From Palsa-504 sp963834685 (lineage in GTDB: Bacteria; Actinomycetota; Actinomycetes; Streptosporangiales; Streptosporangiaceae): a stretch of 64,000 nt of DNA. The position numbers were made by a program, and so were the translations under genes. A model generated the notes under the pieces. The model searched no databases and was not told where the DNA came from. It saw only the letters and a list, made by a program, of their open reading frames with translations. This document shows, one piece after another, positions 34,797 through 43,757 of the stretch. Location of the stretch: positions 1 through 64,000 of the forward strand of contig CAWICW010000020.1 in assembly GCA_963834685.1 (NCBI GenBank), in the 5' to 3' direction. Within the stretch, counting starts at the first letter, position 1. Each line of letters starts with the position of its first letter.

Positions 34797-37367
34797 GTGG
34801 ACGCCGTGACCGGTGTGGTCATCCCGGACGAGGCCGAACTGCGCCGCCGGGTCGGCCGCCTGTCGCTGGAACAGAAGATCCGGCTGCTGACCGGGGCGGA
34901 CTTCTGGGCGCTGTACGACGAGCCGGAGGTGGGGCTGCGTCGGCTCGTGCTCTCCGACGGGCCGGCCGGGGTCCGCGGCGAGTCCTGGGACGAGCGGGAC
35001 AGCTCCGCGAACGTGCCGTCGGCGACGGCGCTGGCCGCCACCTGGGATGCCGGACGGGTGGAGACGGTCGGCGCGCTGCTCGCCCGCGAGGCGCGGCGCA
35101 AGGGCGTCGACGTCCTGCTCGCCCCCACCGTGAACCTGCACCGGACCCCGTACGCGGGCCGGTGTTTCGAGTGCTTCTCCGAGGACCCGCTGCTGACCGC
35201 GCGGATCGGCGCCGCCTACGTGCGGGGCCTGCAGCGCTCCGGCGTCGGTGCGACGGTCAAGCACTTCGTCGGCAACGACTCCGAGACGCAGCGGATGACC
35301 GTCGACGTCCGCATCGACGACCGCACGCTGCGGGAACTGTACCTGGCGCCGTTCGAGGCGATCGTCCGGGACGCGGGCGCCTGGGCGGTGATGGCCGCCT
35401 ATAACGGGGTCAACGGGTCGCCGATGACCGAGAGCCCGCTGCTGCGCGACATCCTGCACGGCGAGTGGGGCTACGACGGCCTGGTCATGTCGGACTGGAC
35501 CGCCGCCCATACCACGGAGGCCGCCGCCCGGGCCGCCCTCGACCTGGCCATGCCCGGGCCCGCCAGCCTGTACGGCCCCTGGGGCGAGGCCCTGCTGGAC
35601 GCGGTCGGGAAGGGCGCGGTGGACGAGGCGCTCATCGACGACAAGGTAGTCCGCATCCTCCGCCTGGCGGCGCGGGTCGGCGCGCTGGCTCATACTCTCA
35701 TCCCGCCCGGGCTGCCTCCGGCAGCCCCCACCCCCGCCTCCACCCCCGCCCCGCCTGAGCTGGCCGTCGAGGCCCCGGATTCGGTGGCGGTCGCGCAGGA
35801 GCTGCGGGCCGCCGCGGCGGCCGGCTTCGTGCTGGCCCGCAACGACGGCCTCCTGCCGCTGGCGCGATACGGACCCGCGGACCGGCCAGGGCTCGGCCGG
35901 CGGCTGCGCCTGGCCGTCATCGGGCCGAACGCCGAGGTCGCACGGACCATGGGCGGCGGCAGCGCCACCGTGTTCCCGCCCTACACGATCTCGCCGCTGG
36001 AGGGCCTGCGTAATGCCGGGCTGCACGTGACGTACGCGCCGGGCGTGACCTCGCACCTGCGCGGCGGGGCGGCCCGGGCGCCCTGGCTGCTGCGGCCGGA
36101 TCGGGTGGCCGACGCCGGGACCGGCGCGGAGATCCGGTTCCTGTCCGAGACCGGTGAGCTAGCCGGATCGGAGCTGCGCGACGGGGCCACGTTCATGTGG
36201 CTGAGCGGCTTCGCGACCTCGGGGGTCACCGAACCGGTGGCCCAGCTGGAGGTCCGCTGCCTGATCCGGGCCACCGTCGGCGGCGAATACCAGCTGGGCG
36301 TCTCCGGCCTCGGCCGTTATCGCCTGCTGGTGGACGGCGCGGAGGCCTTCGACGCCACCTTGACGCTGCCCGAAGACTCCGACATCGCCGAGGCCCTGAT
36401 GCGCCCGCCGCAGCAGCTGGCCCCGGTCCAGCTGGCCGCGGGCCAGTCGGTCGACGTCGTGGTCGAGCACGACGTGGACTCCTCGCCGTTCGCCGGGCTC
36501 GGTACGCTCGTGCAGCTCAACCTGGTGCCGCCGCACGGGACCGACGACGAGGAGATCGCGGCGGCCACGGCCCTGGCCGCCGCCAGCGACGCGGCCGTGG
36601 TCGTGGTCGGCACCACCGCCGAGGTGGAGAGCGAGGGCTTCGACCGCACCACGCTGGCGCTGCCAGGCCGTCAGGACGAACTGGTCCGCCAGGTCCTCGC
36701 GGCCAACCCGCGGACCGTGGTGGTGGTGAACTCTGGCGCTCCGGTCCTGCTGCCCTGGGCCCAGGACGTGGCGGCGGTGCTGCTGTCCTGGTTCGGTGGC
36801 CAGGAATATGGCGACGCGCTGGCCGATGTGCTGCTCGGCGACGTAGAGCCCGGCGGGCGGCTGCCCATGACGTGGCCGGCGTCCGGGGAAGGCCTGCCGT
36901 CCACCCAGCCGGTCGACGGCGTACTGACCTACCACGAGGGTCTGTTCGTCGGTTACCGCGGATACGACCGTGACGGCCGGGAACCGCTGTTCCCGTTCGG
37001 GCACGGCGTCGGTTACACCACTTGGGCCCACGAGTCGGTCACGATGGACCAGGCCCCGGCGGGTGCTCCCGGTGTCGCGGTCTGCGTCCAGGTGCGGAAC
37101 ACCGGCTCGCGCCGCGGCCGCGAAGTGGTCCAGGTCTACGCCTCCCGGCCGGACTCGGCGGTGGAGCGCCCGGCCAAGTGGCTGGCCGGCTTCGCCGCCG
37201 TCGACGCTGACCCCGGCGAGACGGTCACGGTCGGCATCCTCATCCCCGAGCGCGCCTTCCAGCACTGGACGGGCGACGGCTGGTTCACCGAACCCGGCTC
37301 TTTCGTCCTGTCCGCGGGCTCCTCGTCCGCGTCCCTCCCGCTCACCATCCGCGTCGACCTCCCGTGA
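34797..37367 (+). CDS. Glycoside hydrolase family 3 beta-glucosidase with PA14-like insert
   Basis: An 856-residue GH3 enzyme. Domain order: the (alpha/beta)8 barrel with KHFVGNDSETQR and the nucleophile Asp in VMSDWTAAH (residues ~228-236), then a PA14-like insertion around 415-570. The second GH3 domain carries the likely acid/base Glu in VESEGFDRTTLALP, and an FnIII-like tail ends the protein. No signal peptide, so it is intracellular and acts on imported glycosides. GTG 34797 starts 2 bases after the acyl-CoA dehydrogenase stop; the longer upstream frame is shadow. Sugar specificity cannot be read; GH3 members include beta-glucosidases, xylosidases and glucuronidases of saponin-type glycosides. 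The link with acyl-CoA oxidation suggests a glycosylated lipid or sterol substrate, inference only. Confidence 0.9.
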   Translation: MDAVTGVVIPDEAELRRRVGRLSLEQKIRLLTGADFWALYDEPEVGLRRLVLSDGPAGVRGESWDERDSSANVPSATALAATWDAGRVETVGALLAREARRKGVDVLLAPTVNLHRTPYAGRCFECFSEDPLLTARIGAAYVRGLQRSGVGATVKHFVGNDSETQRMTVDVRIDDRTLRELYLAPFEAIVRDAGAWAVMAAYNGVNGSPMTESPLLRDILHGEWGYDGLVMSDWTAAHTTEAAARAALDLAMPGPASLYGPWGEALLDAVGKGAVDEALIDDKVVRILRLAARVGALAHTLIPPGLPPAAPTPASTPAPPELAVEAPDSVAVAQELRAAAAAGFVLARNDGLLPLARYGPADRPGLGRRLRLAVIGPNAEVARTMGGGSATVFPPYTISPLEGLRNAGLHVTYAPGVTSHLRGGAARAPWLLRPDRVADAGTGAEIRFLSETGELAGSELRDGATFMWLSGFATSGVTEPVAQLEVRCLIRATVGGEYQLGVSGLGRYRLLVDGAEAFDATLTLPEDSDIAEALMRPPQQLAPVQLAAGQSVDVVVEHDVDSSPFAGLGTLVQLNLVPPHGTDDEEIAAATALAAASDAAVVVVGTTAEVESEGFDRTTLALPGRQDELVRQVLAANPRTVVVVNSGAPVLLPWAQDVAAVLLSWFGGQEYGDALADVLLGDVEPGGRLPMTWPASGEGLPSTQPVDGVLTYHEGLFVGYRGYDRDGREPLFPFGHGVGYTTWAHESVTMDQAPAGAPGVAVCVQVRNTGSRRGREVVQVYASRPDSAVERPAKWLAGFAAVDADPGETVTVGILIPERAFQHWTGDGWFTEPGSFVLSAGSSSASLPLTIRVDLP

Positions 37368-37557
37368 CGCGACTGATTTCCCTCCAATCTCATCATAATT
37401 ATCTACAACATAGGCAAGAATAATAAAGATCCTTTTCGGTTAACCTGCCACCGTTCGACCCGGATCGCTAACATGGCCCAAAATCACTCATCCCTGCGGC
37501 AATCTGCGGGGACGCTGGTGGGGTGTCCACGCACGGCCGCTATGCCCGGGGGGGAAG

Positions 37558-38559
37558 ATGAATACCCGGTACTTCCGTTCTTCGCCGCTAATTGCGACGG
37601 TGATCATATTCCTGGCCGCCGGATGCAGTACGGCGGGGAACAGCGCGGGGCTGAGCTCGGCGTCCGAGCCGGATATCACGCTTGCGGCCTTGCCGACCGC
37701 CGACCTGGCTGGCCTGTACATCGCGCAAGATAACGGGCTGTTCGCTCAGCAGGGACTGCGCGTCACGATCGAGAAGATACCCAGCAGCGCGGCGATAATT
37801 GCCGACCAGCTGAAGGGCCAGGTCGACATCAGTGCCGGAAGCTATGTCCCCTACATCGTGGCGCAGGCGGCGGGCGCCAGGTTCCGCATCCTCGCCGAGG
37901 CCTCCACCCTCCGGCCGGATACGCGCGTGCTGGTCACCACCGCGGATTCGCGCATTACGACCGTCGCGGACCTGGTAGGCAAGACGATCGGGGTCAACGG
38001 GACTAATAGCATCGGTACCCTGCTGATCAGCGCGCTGCTTTCCGGACAAGGAATCTCGCCGGACAAGGTCCATTTCATAACCGACTCTGGCGGCTTCCCC
38101 GTGATGCCCGGCCAGCTCCGAGACGGGGCCTGGGATGCGGCGTTTCTCGCCGAACCCTACGTTTCCCTCGCGGGAGAGAAATACGGCGAACGGGTGTTCG
38201 CCGACCTCGACCAGGGCTCTACCTTGAATTTCCCCATCGACGGCTACGTCGCCACCCAAGCGTGGGCAAAGAAGTACCCGCAGACGGCGGCCGCGTTCGT
38301 GCGGGCGATCGAGGAGGGACAGACGCTCGCCGACACCGACCGTGCCGCCGTCGAGGCGGCTCTCGGGCAGTTCGACAAACTGCCGTCCCAAGTGACGGCC
38401 GTCATGGCCCTGCCCGATTTCCCGACCGGTCCGGTGGATACGACGAGCATTCAGCGCGAGGCCGAGGCCATGCTTCAGTTCGGCATCCTGGGCGGCGAAT
38501 ACACCACTGAAGTTCAGCAGGGAGCCCTGGTCGAATCGATGGTCAGCCCCGGCTCTTGA
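37558..38559 (+). CDS. ABC transporter substrate-binding lipoprotein (NMT1/SsuA/TauA-type), orphan
   Basis: A 333-residue lipoprotein. Signal peptide residues 1-22 end in lipobox LAAGC. The NMT1/ThiY-like domain begins ITLAALPTADLAGLYIAQDNGLFAQQGL and shows KTIGVNGTNSIGTLLI and FPIDGYVATQAW. This class binds sulfonates, nitrate, pyrimidine or thiamine precursors. No permease or ATPase lies in the window, so it is either an orphan or serves a transporter elsewhere. Codon use is less GC-biased than that of neighbours, and the 190 bases upstream (37368-37557) are strikingly AT-rich (ATAATTATC and AATAATAAAG runs). This hints at recent acquisition, and that stretch probably contains the promoter. 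Confidence 0.85.
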   Translation: MNTRYFRSSPLIATVIIFLAAGCSTAGNSAGLSSASEPDITLAALPTADLAGLYIAQDNGLFAQQGLRVTIEKIPSSAAIIADQLKGQVDISAGSYVPYIVAQAAGARFRILAEASTLRPDTRVLVTTADSRITTVADLVGKTIGVNGTNSIGTLLISALLSGQGISPDKVHFITDSGGFPVMPGQLRDGAWDAAFLAEPYVSLAGEKYGERVFADLDQGSTLNFPIDGYVATQAWAKKYPQTAAAFVRAIEEGQTLADTDRAAVEAALGQFDKLPSQVTAVMALPDFPTGPVDTTSIQREAEAMLQFGILGGEYTTEVQQGALVESMVSPGS

Positions 38560-38833
38560 ACGGGCACATGAGGATGCTGACCGCTTCGGGCTGACCGTAG
38601 GCGCAGTTGGTGACCAGCCGCCTCGGGAGCACGGGGCAGCACCGCCGACCTTGATGCCGCCTGTCCGGTCATCCAGCGAGGATCACCCCGGGCGGGTGAC
38701 TCATCCGGCTGCGCAATTTGCCTACATTCATTCTGATGAGCCGGCATAGACGTCCACGTCGAGACCCGTTCGATCACCTGTTCAAGACGATTGACGCCTC
38801 CTAGTGCCGCTGAAAGTCTCGGTTGGGAGCACG

Positions 38834-39280
38834 ATGAGAATGAGTGCCAGGTCAGGGAGAACACCCATCCGTCAAGGCGGCACCTGGGCTCGGGTTCTTC
38901 TGGCCCTGGTCGTCGCGGCCGGGGTAGTCGCGCTCGCGGGCTGCAGCAGCAGCAAGCCTGGTTACTGCGCGGACCGGACCAGCCTCGAGAACTCCGTCAA
39001 GGGGCTGACCAGCTTGAACGTCAGCAGCGGGGTCAGCGGCTTGAAATCGCAGGTCGCGATGATCCAAAGCGACGCCACCGCGCTGGTCAACTCGGCCAAG
39101 AGCGACTTCCCGAGCCAGACCAGTGCCATTACCTCATCGGTTGACGCGCTGAAGAGCTCCGTCGCGGGCCTGTCATCGAGTCCTTCCGCTGCGCAGATCG
39201 CCACGGTCACCAAGGACGCGGCCAGCGTCGTGAGCTCGGTTAAGAGCTTCACGGACGCGACCAGTTCGCAGTGCAGCTAA
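38834..39280 (+). CDS. Small secreted lipoprotein, Ser/Val-rich helical
   Basis: A 148-residue lipoprotein. The signal peptide has a long basic n-region (MRMSARSGRTPIRQGGTWAR), a hydrophobic core and lipobox ALAGC. The mature part is repetitive and probably a helical coil: SLENSVKGLTSLNVSSG, SQVAMIQSDATALVNSAKS, ITSSVDALKSSVAGLSSS and VVSSVKSFTDATSSQCS. It has two Cys in the mature domain (YCADRTS near the start, QCS at the end) that could pair. ATG 38834 is preferred over 38804 because the signal then begins normally. No family recognised. Its 3' end overlaps the convergent GH3 gene by 32 bases. Bases 38560-38833 hold nothing I can call. Confidence 0.7.
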   Translation: MRMSARSGRTPIRQGGTWARVLLALVVAAGVVALAGCSSSKPGYCADRTSLENSVKGLTSLNVSSGVSGLKSQVAMIQSDATALVNSAKSDFPSQTSAITSSVDALKSSVAGLSSSPSAAQIATVTKDAASVVSSVKSFTDATSSQCS

Positions 39281-41816
39281 CCCCGGATAAAGATTTGACC
39301 CGGACGGACAGGCGCAGGTCCGCGGACGAGCGGCCGACGCGGACGGCGAACTCACCAGGCGGCCAGACCCAGCCCCGGGCCACCTCGTCGTAGCGGGCGA
39401 ATGCCCGGGCCGGCACGGTCAGCTTGACCTCTTCGGTCTCGCCGGGCCCCGCGGTCGCGGCGGCGAAGGCCGCCAGCGTGCGCACCGGCCGGTCCGCCTC
39501 GGCGGTGACCGGCTCCACGTAGGCCTGGACGACCTCCCGGCCCGGCCGGGCTCCGGCGTTGCGGATTACCACGGTCAGATCCAGATCAGCGGCTGGGCCG
39601 ACCACGACCGACTCCGTGACTGCCGACTGGTACTCCCAGGTCGTATAGCCCAGCCCGTGGCCGAAGGCGAAGCGCGGCGCTGTCCCGGCCTGGTCATAGC
39701 CTCGGTAGCCGATCAGCAGCCCTTCGGTGTAATCGAGTCGGCCCTGCTCCGGGACCGAGTGCAGGACCGGGCAGTCCGCCTCGGCGACCGGGATCGTGAC
39801 CGGCAGCCGGCCGCCCGGTTCGGCGCGCCCGAGCAGCACGTCCGCGAGCGCGTCGCCCATGGCCTGCCCGGGCAGCCAGCAGCAGCCGATCGCCGCCACC
39901 TGGTCCGCCCACGGCATGAGCACCGGCATCCCGGCGTTCACCACCACGATGGTCCGGTCGTTCACCGCCGCGACCCGGCGCACCAGCTCGTCCTGATCCC
40001 CGGGCAGGGCGAGCCCGGGGCGGTCGAAGCCCTCGCTCTCCGTGGCCGGGCCGGACCCTACCACCACGATGGCCGCGTCGGCCGTCCGCGCGGCCTCTAC
40101 GGCCTCGCGGAGCAGCGCGTCGCCGTCCGGCGCGGGCACGATGCCCAGCCGGATCGCCACCGGGCCCTGCGGCCAGTCCTCGGGCCGCAGCGAGATCCCG
40201 ACCTCGGCTTCCTGGCCTTCGGCCAGGTCGACAGTGGCCCTGATCTCGCCCGGCCGGACCATGGCCTCCACCGGGTCGGCGGGCACGCCGGAGTGGCCGG
40301 CCGCGACCTGCGTTCCGTCGACCGCGATCGTGAGCCGGCCCACCCCGCCCGCGCCGATCACGTGCGGGCCGGCCTGGCGAGCTCGGTAGCGGGCGCGGAG
40401 CACGATCGTGCCCCGGCCGCCCCAGCCGATGCCCGCTGGCAGGCCGTCCCACCAGGTGAACATGGTCGCGGTGCGGCGCTCCGTGCCCGCCAGCTCCCCG
40501 TTCTCGGTACGGAATTCCAGCCGGACGCCCGGCTCGCCGGTGTCCGGATCGCGCAGCGCGGCGGGCTCCGGCTCGGGCACGCTGCTCCACGTGACACAGC
40601 CCGGCCGCACGATCACCTGAGCCCGCCCGGCCAGGGCCTCGGTCAGCGCGCTGGCCGGGGTCGACACGCTGACCTGGGGGACGGTCGCGCTGCCGCCGCC
40701 CTGGGTGACCGGGCTGACCGCGTTGGGCCCGATCAGCGCCAGGCTGCGGAGCGTATCGGTGTCGAGCGGCAGCACGTCGGCCTCGTTGCTGAGCAGCGTG
40801 AACGCCGCCGCGGCGCAGCGGCGGAGCAGTGACGGGTCGGCGAGCAACAGACGCGGGTTCGACGAGGCACCGTTGTGGCCGACGGCCCCCACCCGGCGGG
40901 CCAGCCGCAGAATGCGCAAGACCTTGGCGTCCACCTCGTCCTCGCTGACCTGGCCCGCCCGGACCGCGGCGGTGAGCTGGCCGCCCCACGGTCCGCTCGG
41001 GCCGGGCATGGCCAGGTCGAGCCCGGCGATGGCGGTCCCCACCGTGCTGCGCGCGGCGTGCCAGTCGGACAGGGCCACGCCCTGGAAGCCCCATTCGTCC
41101 TTGAGGATGCTGGACAGCAACCGGGCGTGCTCGGTCATGGTGACGCCGTTGACCATGTTGTAGCCGGTCATCACCAGGTCCAGGTCGGCCTCGCGCACGC
41201 ACGCCTCGAACGGGACGAGGTACAGCTCGCGCAGCACGTGCTCGGCGATCCGCGCGTCGTACGTCCAGCGCTGCGTCTCGGAATCGTTGCCCACGTAATG
41301 CTTGGCCGCGGCGGCCACCCCGGCCTGACGCAGCCCTTCCACATAGGCCACGGCCATCCGGGCGATGAGCACCGGATCTTCGCCGAACGACTCGAAGCCC
41401 CGCCCGCCGAGCGGCGTACGCATGACGTTGATGGTCGGAGCAAGAAGCACATCAACGCCCTTACTCCTGGCCTCCGTGCCGAGCGCGAACGCGAGCTCGC
41501 GGACCAGGCTGGGGTCCCAGGTCGCGCCGAGCGCCGACGGGCAGGGCAGGCTCGTCGACGGGTTGCGTTCGTCCATGGTCTGGCCGCGGACCCCGGCCGG
41601 GCCATCGGACATGACCATCGGGCGGAGCCCGATGGCAGGCAGCGGGCAGGTACTCCAGTTGTCCGCGCCGGTCAGCAGCCGCACCTTGTCCTCGAGGCCG
41701 AGTTCGGCCAGCAGGTCGCGGTCACCGGCCAGCAGGTCGTGATTATCGGTGGTCTGGGCAGTGCGGGGCTGCGCCCGGCCGCTGGTGCGGCCGGGCGCCC
41801 CGTGGGCGTTGTTCAT
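39249..41816 (-). CDS. Glycoside hydrolase family 3 beta-glucosidase (transporter operon)
   Basis: An 855-residue GH3 enzyme with the same layout as the one at 34.8 kb: barrel with KHYVGNDSETQR, nucleophile Asp in VALSDWHAARS, PA14-like insert (~415-560), second domain with ATESEGFDRPGLALP (acid/base Glu), and FnIII tail. No signal peptide. It is the last gene of a minus-strand operon, 15 bases downstream of a family-5 solute-binding protein gene, and behind a complete Dpp-like ABC importer and LacI regulator. It therefore most likely cleaves beta-glucosides delivered by that importer in the cytoplasm. The two GH3 proteins in this window are paralogous but not adjacent, so they probably serve different substrates. 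Confidence 0.92.
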   Translation of the reverse strand: MNNAHGAPGRTSGRAQPRTAQTTDNHDLLAGDRDLLAELGLEDKVRLLTGADNWSTCPLPAIGLRPMVMSDGPAGVRGQTMDERNPSTSLPCPSALGATWDPSLVRELAFALGTEARSKGVDVLLAPTINVMRTPLGGRGFESFGEDPVLIARMAVAYVEGLRQAGVAAAAKHYVGNDSETQRWTYDARIAEHVLRELYLVPFEACVREADLDLVMTGYNMVNGVTMTEHARLLSSILKDEWGFQGVALSDWHAARSTVGTAIAGLDLAMPGPSGPWGGQLTAAVRAGQVSEDEVDAKVLRILRLARRVGAVGHNGASSNPRLLLADPSLLRRCAAAAFTLLSNEADVLPLDTDTLRSLALIGPNAVSPVTQGGGSATVPQVSVSTPASALTEALAGRAQVIVRPGCVTWSSVPEPEPAALRDPDTGEPGVRLEFRTENGELAGTERRTATMFTWWDGLPAGIGWGGRGTIVLRARYRARQAGPHVIGAGGVGRLTIAVDGTQVAAGHSGVPADPVEAMVRPGEIRATVDLAEGQEAEVGISLRPEDWPQGPVAIRLGIVPAPDGDALLREAVEAARTADAAIVVVGSGPATESEGFDRPGLALPGDQDELVRRVAAVNDRTIVVVNAGMPVLMPWADQVAAIGCCWLPGQAMGDALADVLLGRAEPGGRLPVTIPVAEADCPVLHSVPEQGRLDYTEGLLIGYRGYDQAGTAPRFAFGHGLGYTTWEYQSAVTESVVVGPAADLDLTVVIRNAGARPGREVVQAYVEPVTAEADRPVRTLAAFAAATAGPGETEEVKLTVPARAFARYDEVARGWVWPPGEFAVRVGRSSADLRLSVRVKSLSGVSCTANWSRP

Positions 41817-41831
41817 ACGGTGTCGTACAGC

Positions 41832-43538
41832 TCAGGACGCCGGGGTGAGGTGCAGGAGCGTGTACTCCATGTAGGGCGCGTTCGGCACCGGGTCGATGTA
41901 CTGGTTGTTCGCGGTCGGCCAGCCGGTGTAGTCCTTGGTGGAGTACTCGTACCAGGCCGCTCCGTACAGCAGCGGGATCACCGGAGCCTGCGTGGACACG
42001 ATGGTCTCCAGCGTGTTCAGCGCCTGCTGCTGTGTCGCGGTGTCATTGGTGCCGGCGTACTGCGCGAGGGCCGCCTGGGCCTGCGGGTTGTTGTACCGGC
42101 CGTAGTCACTGCCGGCCGGCTTGCCGATCGGCGCGGACAGGTTGTTGTCCATCCAGTAGTCGAAGTAGTCGTACGGGGTGGGCCCCTGGTTACTCCAGTG
42201 GATGATCGCGTCGAAGTTTCCGACCGGGTAGTCGTTGTACCACTGGGTGGCCTGGACTCCGTCGAACGAGACCTCGAAGCCCTCGGCGGTCAGCTGGTTG
42301 GCGATCAGCTGCGCGTCGGTGGCGTAGTCGGTGTACGACGACGGGTCCTCGATGGAGAACTTGATCGCCTGCCCGTTCTTCATCCACTTGCCGCCGGTCT
42401 TGGTGTAACCATCACTGGTCAGCAGCTGGGTGACCTTGGCGTTGTTGCTGGTGGCGGAGATGTCGTTGCTGTAGGACGGGTCGAGCAGGGCGCTCTGGGT
42501 CGGCAGCAGCAGCCCGCTCGACGATGTGGCCGGCGGCTCGTAGTTGGTTTCGCCCTGGTCCGAGAGCTGCTGCCGGTCGATCCCGGCGCTGATGGCCAGC
42601 CGGACCTTCGGGTCGTTCAGCGGCGCCTTGGTGGTATTCAGCCACAGCGTCACCACGTTGTTGTCGGCGAACCACGGCTGGTTGGACGTCCAGGTGTGGT
42701 TGTCCGGATTCGCGGACAGGTAGTCGGACTGGACGTTGGCCACGTCGTTGCCGGCGTAGCCGATCTGGCCGCTGTCCAGGGCCGGGTTAGCCGTGGTGTT
42801 GCTCACGTAGCTGGGGAAGATCACCTCGGGCACGGTCACCTTGGACTTCTGCCAGTAGTACGGGTTCTCCTTGAACGTGACCTTCTGCGAGGAGAACGAG
42901 CCGAGCTCGTACGGGCCCGTGCCGACCGGGTTGGCGTCGGCATAGGTAGCCGGGTTGGACACGCTCTGCCAGATGTGTTCGGGCAGGATGTACGTCGACC
43001 CGATCAGGAACAGGTTGGCGTATTCGGCCTGGCTGAACGTGAGCACCGCCGTGGTGGCGTTGGGTGCCGTGGCGCTGACCGGCAGTGGCGTCGGCGCGGG
43101 CGCCTGCGAGGCCAGGGTGGTGTTCTTCATCAGCAGGTTGAAGGTGAACGCCACGTCGCTGGCGGTCAGCGGCGTGCCGTCGCTGAACTTCACGCCCTGC
43201 CTGATGGTCAACGTCAGCGTCTTGCCGCCGTCGGACCAGGCGTAGCCGGTGGCCAGCCAGGGGATCGGCGCCTGGGTCGGATGCATGATGTTGAACTCGA
43301 GCAGCGGCTCGTAGGTCATCGACTGCATGTTGTCCTCGACGCCCAGCGAGGTCGAAACGTAGGGGTTGAACGTCTGGGCGAAGACCTGGCCGGTGTTGTC
43401 CACGATGACCAGGGGGGGACCCTGCTTGGAGGTGGACGTCGCCGTCGAACCCGAAGATGAGCTCGAGCTGCTGCAGGCCGCCACGCCCATCGCCAGGATG
43501 GTCGCCGCAGCCAGGGCTTTTACAGTTCTGTGATTCAT
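41832..43538 (-). CDS. ABC transporter substrate-binding lipoprotein, family 5 (DppA/OppA fold)
   Basis: A 568-residue SBP_bac_5 lipoprotein. Signal peptide and lipobox VAACSSS at residues ~19-25, a Ser/Thr linker, then ALVIVDNTGQ-like start and the hallmark segments YEPLLEFN, LTIRQGVKFSDGTPLTASDVAFTFNLLM, GPYELGSFSSQKVTFKENPYYW and GNFDAIIHWSN. The fold is named after peptide binding, but members tied to LacI regulators and glycosidases bind oligosaccharides such as cello- or laminari-oligomers. The adjacent GH3 and LacI genes favour a sugar here. The gene is between dppF-like and GH3 genes on the minus strand; a 7-bp hairpin lies upstream at 43559-43576. Confidence 0.88.
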   Translation of the reverse strand: MNHRTVKALAAATILAMGVAACSSSSSSSGSTATSTSKQGPPLVIVDNTGQVFAQTFNPYVSTSLGVEDNMQSMTYEPLLEFNIMHPTQAPIPWLATGYAWSDGGKTLTLTIRQGVKFSDGTPLTASDVAFTFNLLMKNTTLASQAPAPTPLPVSATAPNATTAVLTFSQAEYANLFLIGSTYILPEHIWQSVSNPATYADANPVGTGPYELGSFSSQKVTFKENPYYWQKSKVTVPEVIFPSYVSNTTANPALDSGQIGYAGNDVANVQSDYLSANPDNHTWTSNQPWFADNNVVTLWLNTTKAPLNDPKVRLAISAGIDRQQLSDQGETNYEPPATSSSGLLLPTQSALLDPSYSNDISATSNNAKVTQLLTSDGYTKTGGKWMKNGQAIKFSIEDPSSYTDYATDAQLIANQLTAEGFEVSFDGVQATQWYNDYPVGNFDAIIHWSNQGPTPYDYFDYWMDNNLSAPIGKPAGSDYGRYNNPQAQAALAQYAGTNDTATQQQALNTLETIVSTQAPVIPLLYGAAWYEYSTKDYTGWPTANNQYIDPVPNAPYMEYTLLHLTPAS

Positions 43539-43558
43539 TGTCTAAACTCCCATTGCCC

Positions 43559-43576
43559 GGCCGGCTGTCGCCGGCC
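43559..43576 (-). terminator. Short hairpin in the 219-base gap before the binding-protein gene
   Basis: GGCCGGC (43559-43565), loop TGTC, GCCGGCC (43570-43576). The gap 43539-43757 otherwise holds no gene I can support. It may attenuate transcription or protect the binding-protein message; there is no T-run. Confidence 0.4.
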
Positions 43577-43757
43577 TGTCATGGTGACCGTGTCGGGGTC
43601 CGTCATAACGTGGTACGTGCGAGACCGGCCGGGCGTACTCACCCTCCGGCCTGCCGCTTTGTGCGGCTGGTGCGGCCTGGGCCCGTAAAACCCCCTTATG
43701 ACCCTCTAAGGGCCTAAAGAGCCGTCGCGGGCCGTGATCGCTATGTGACGTGCCGGT

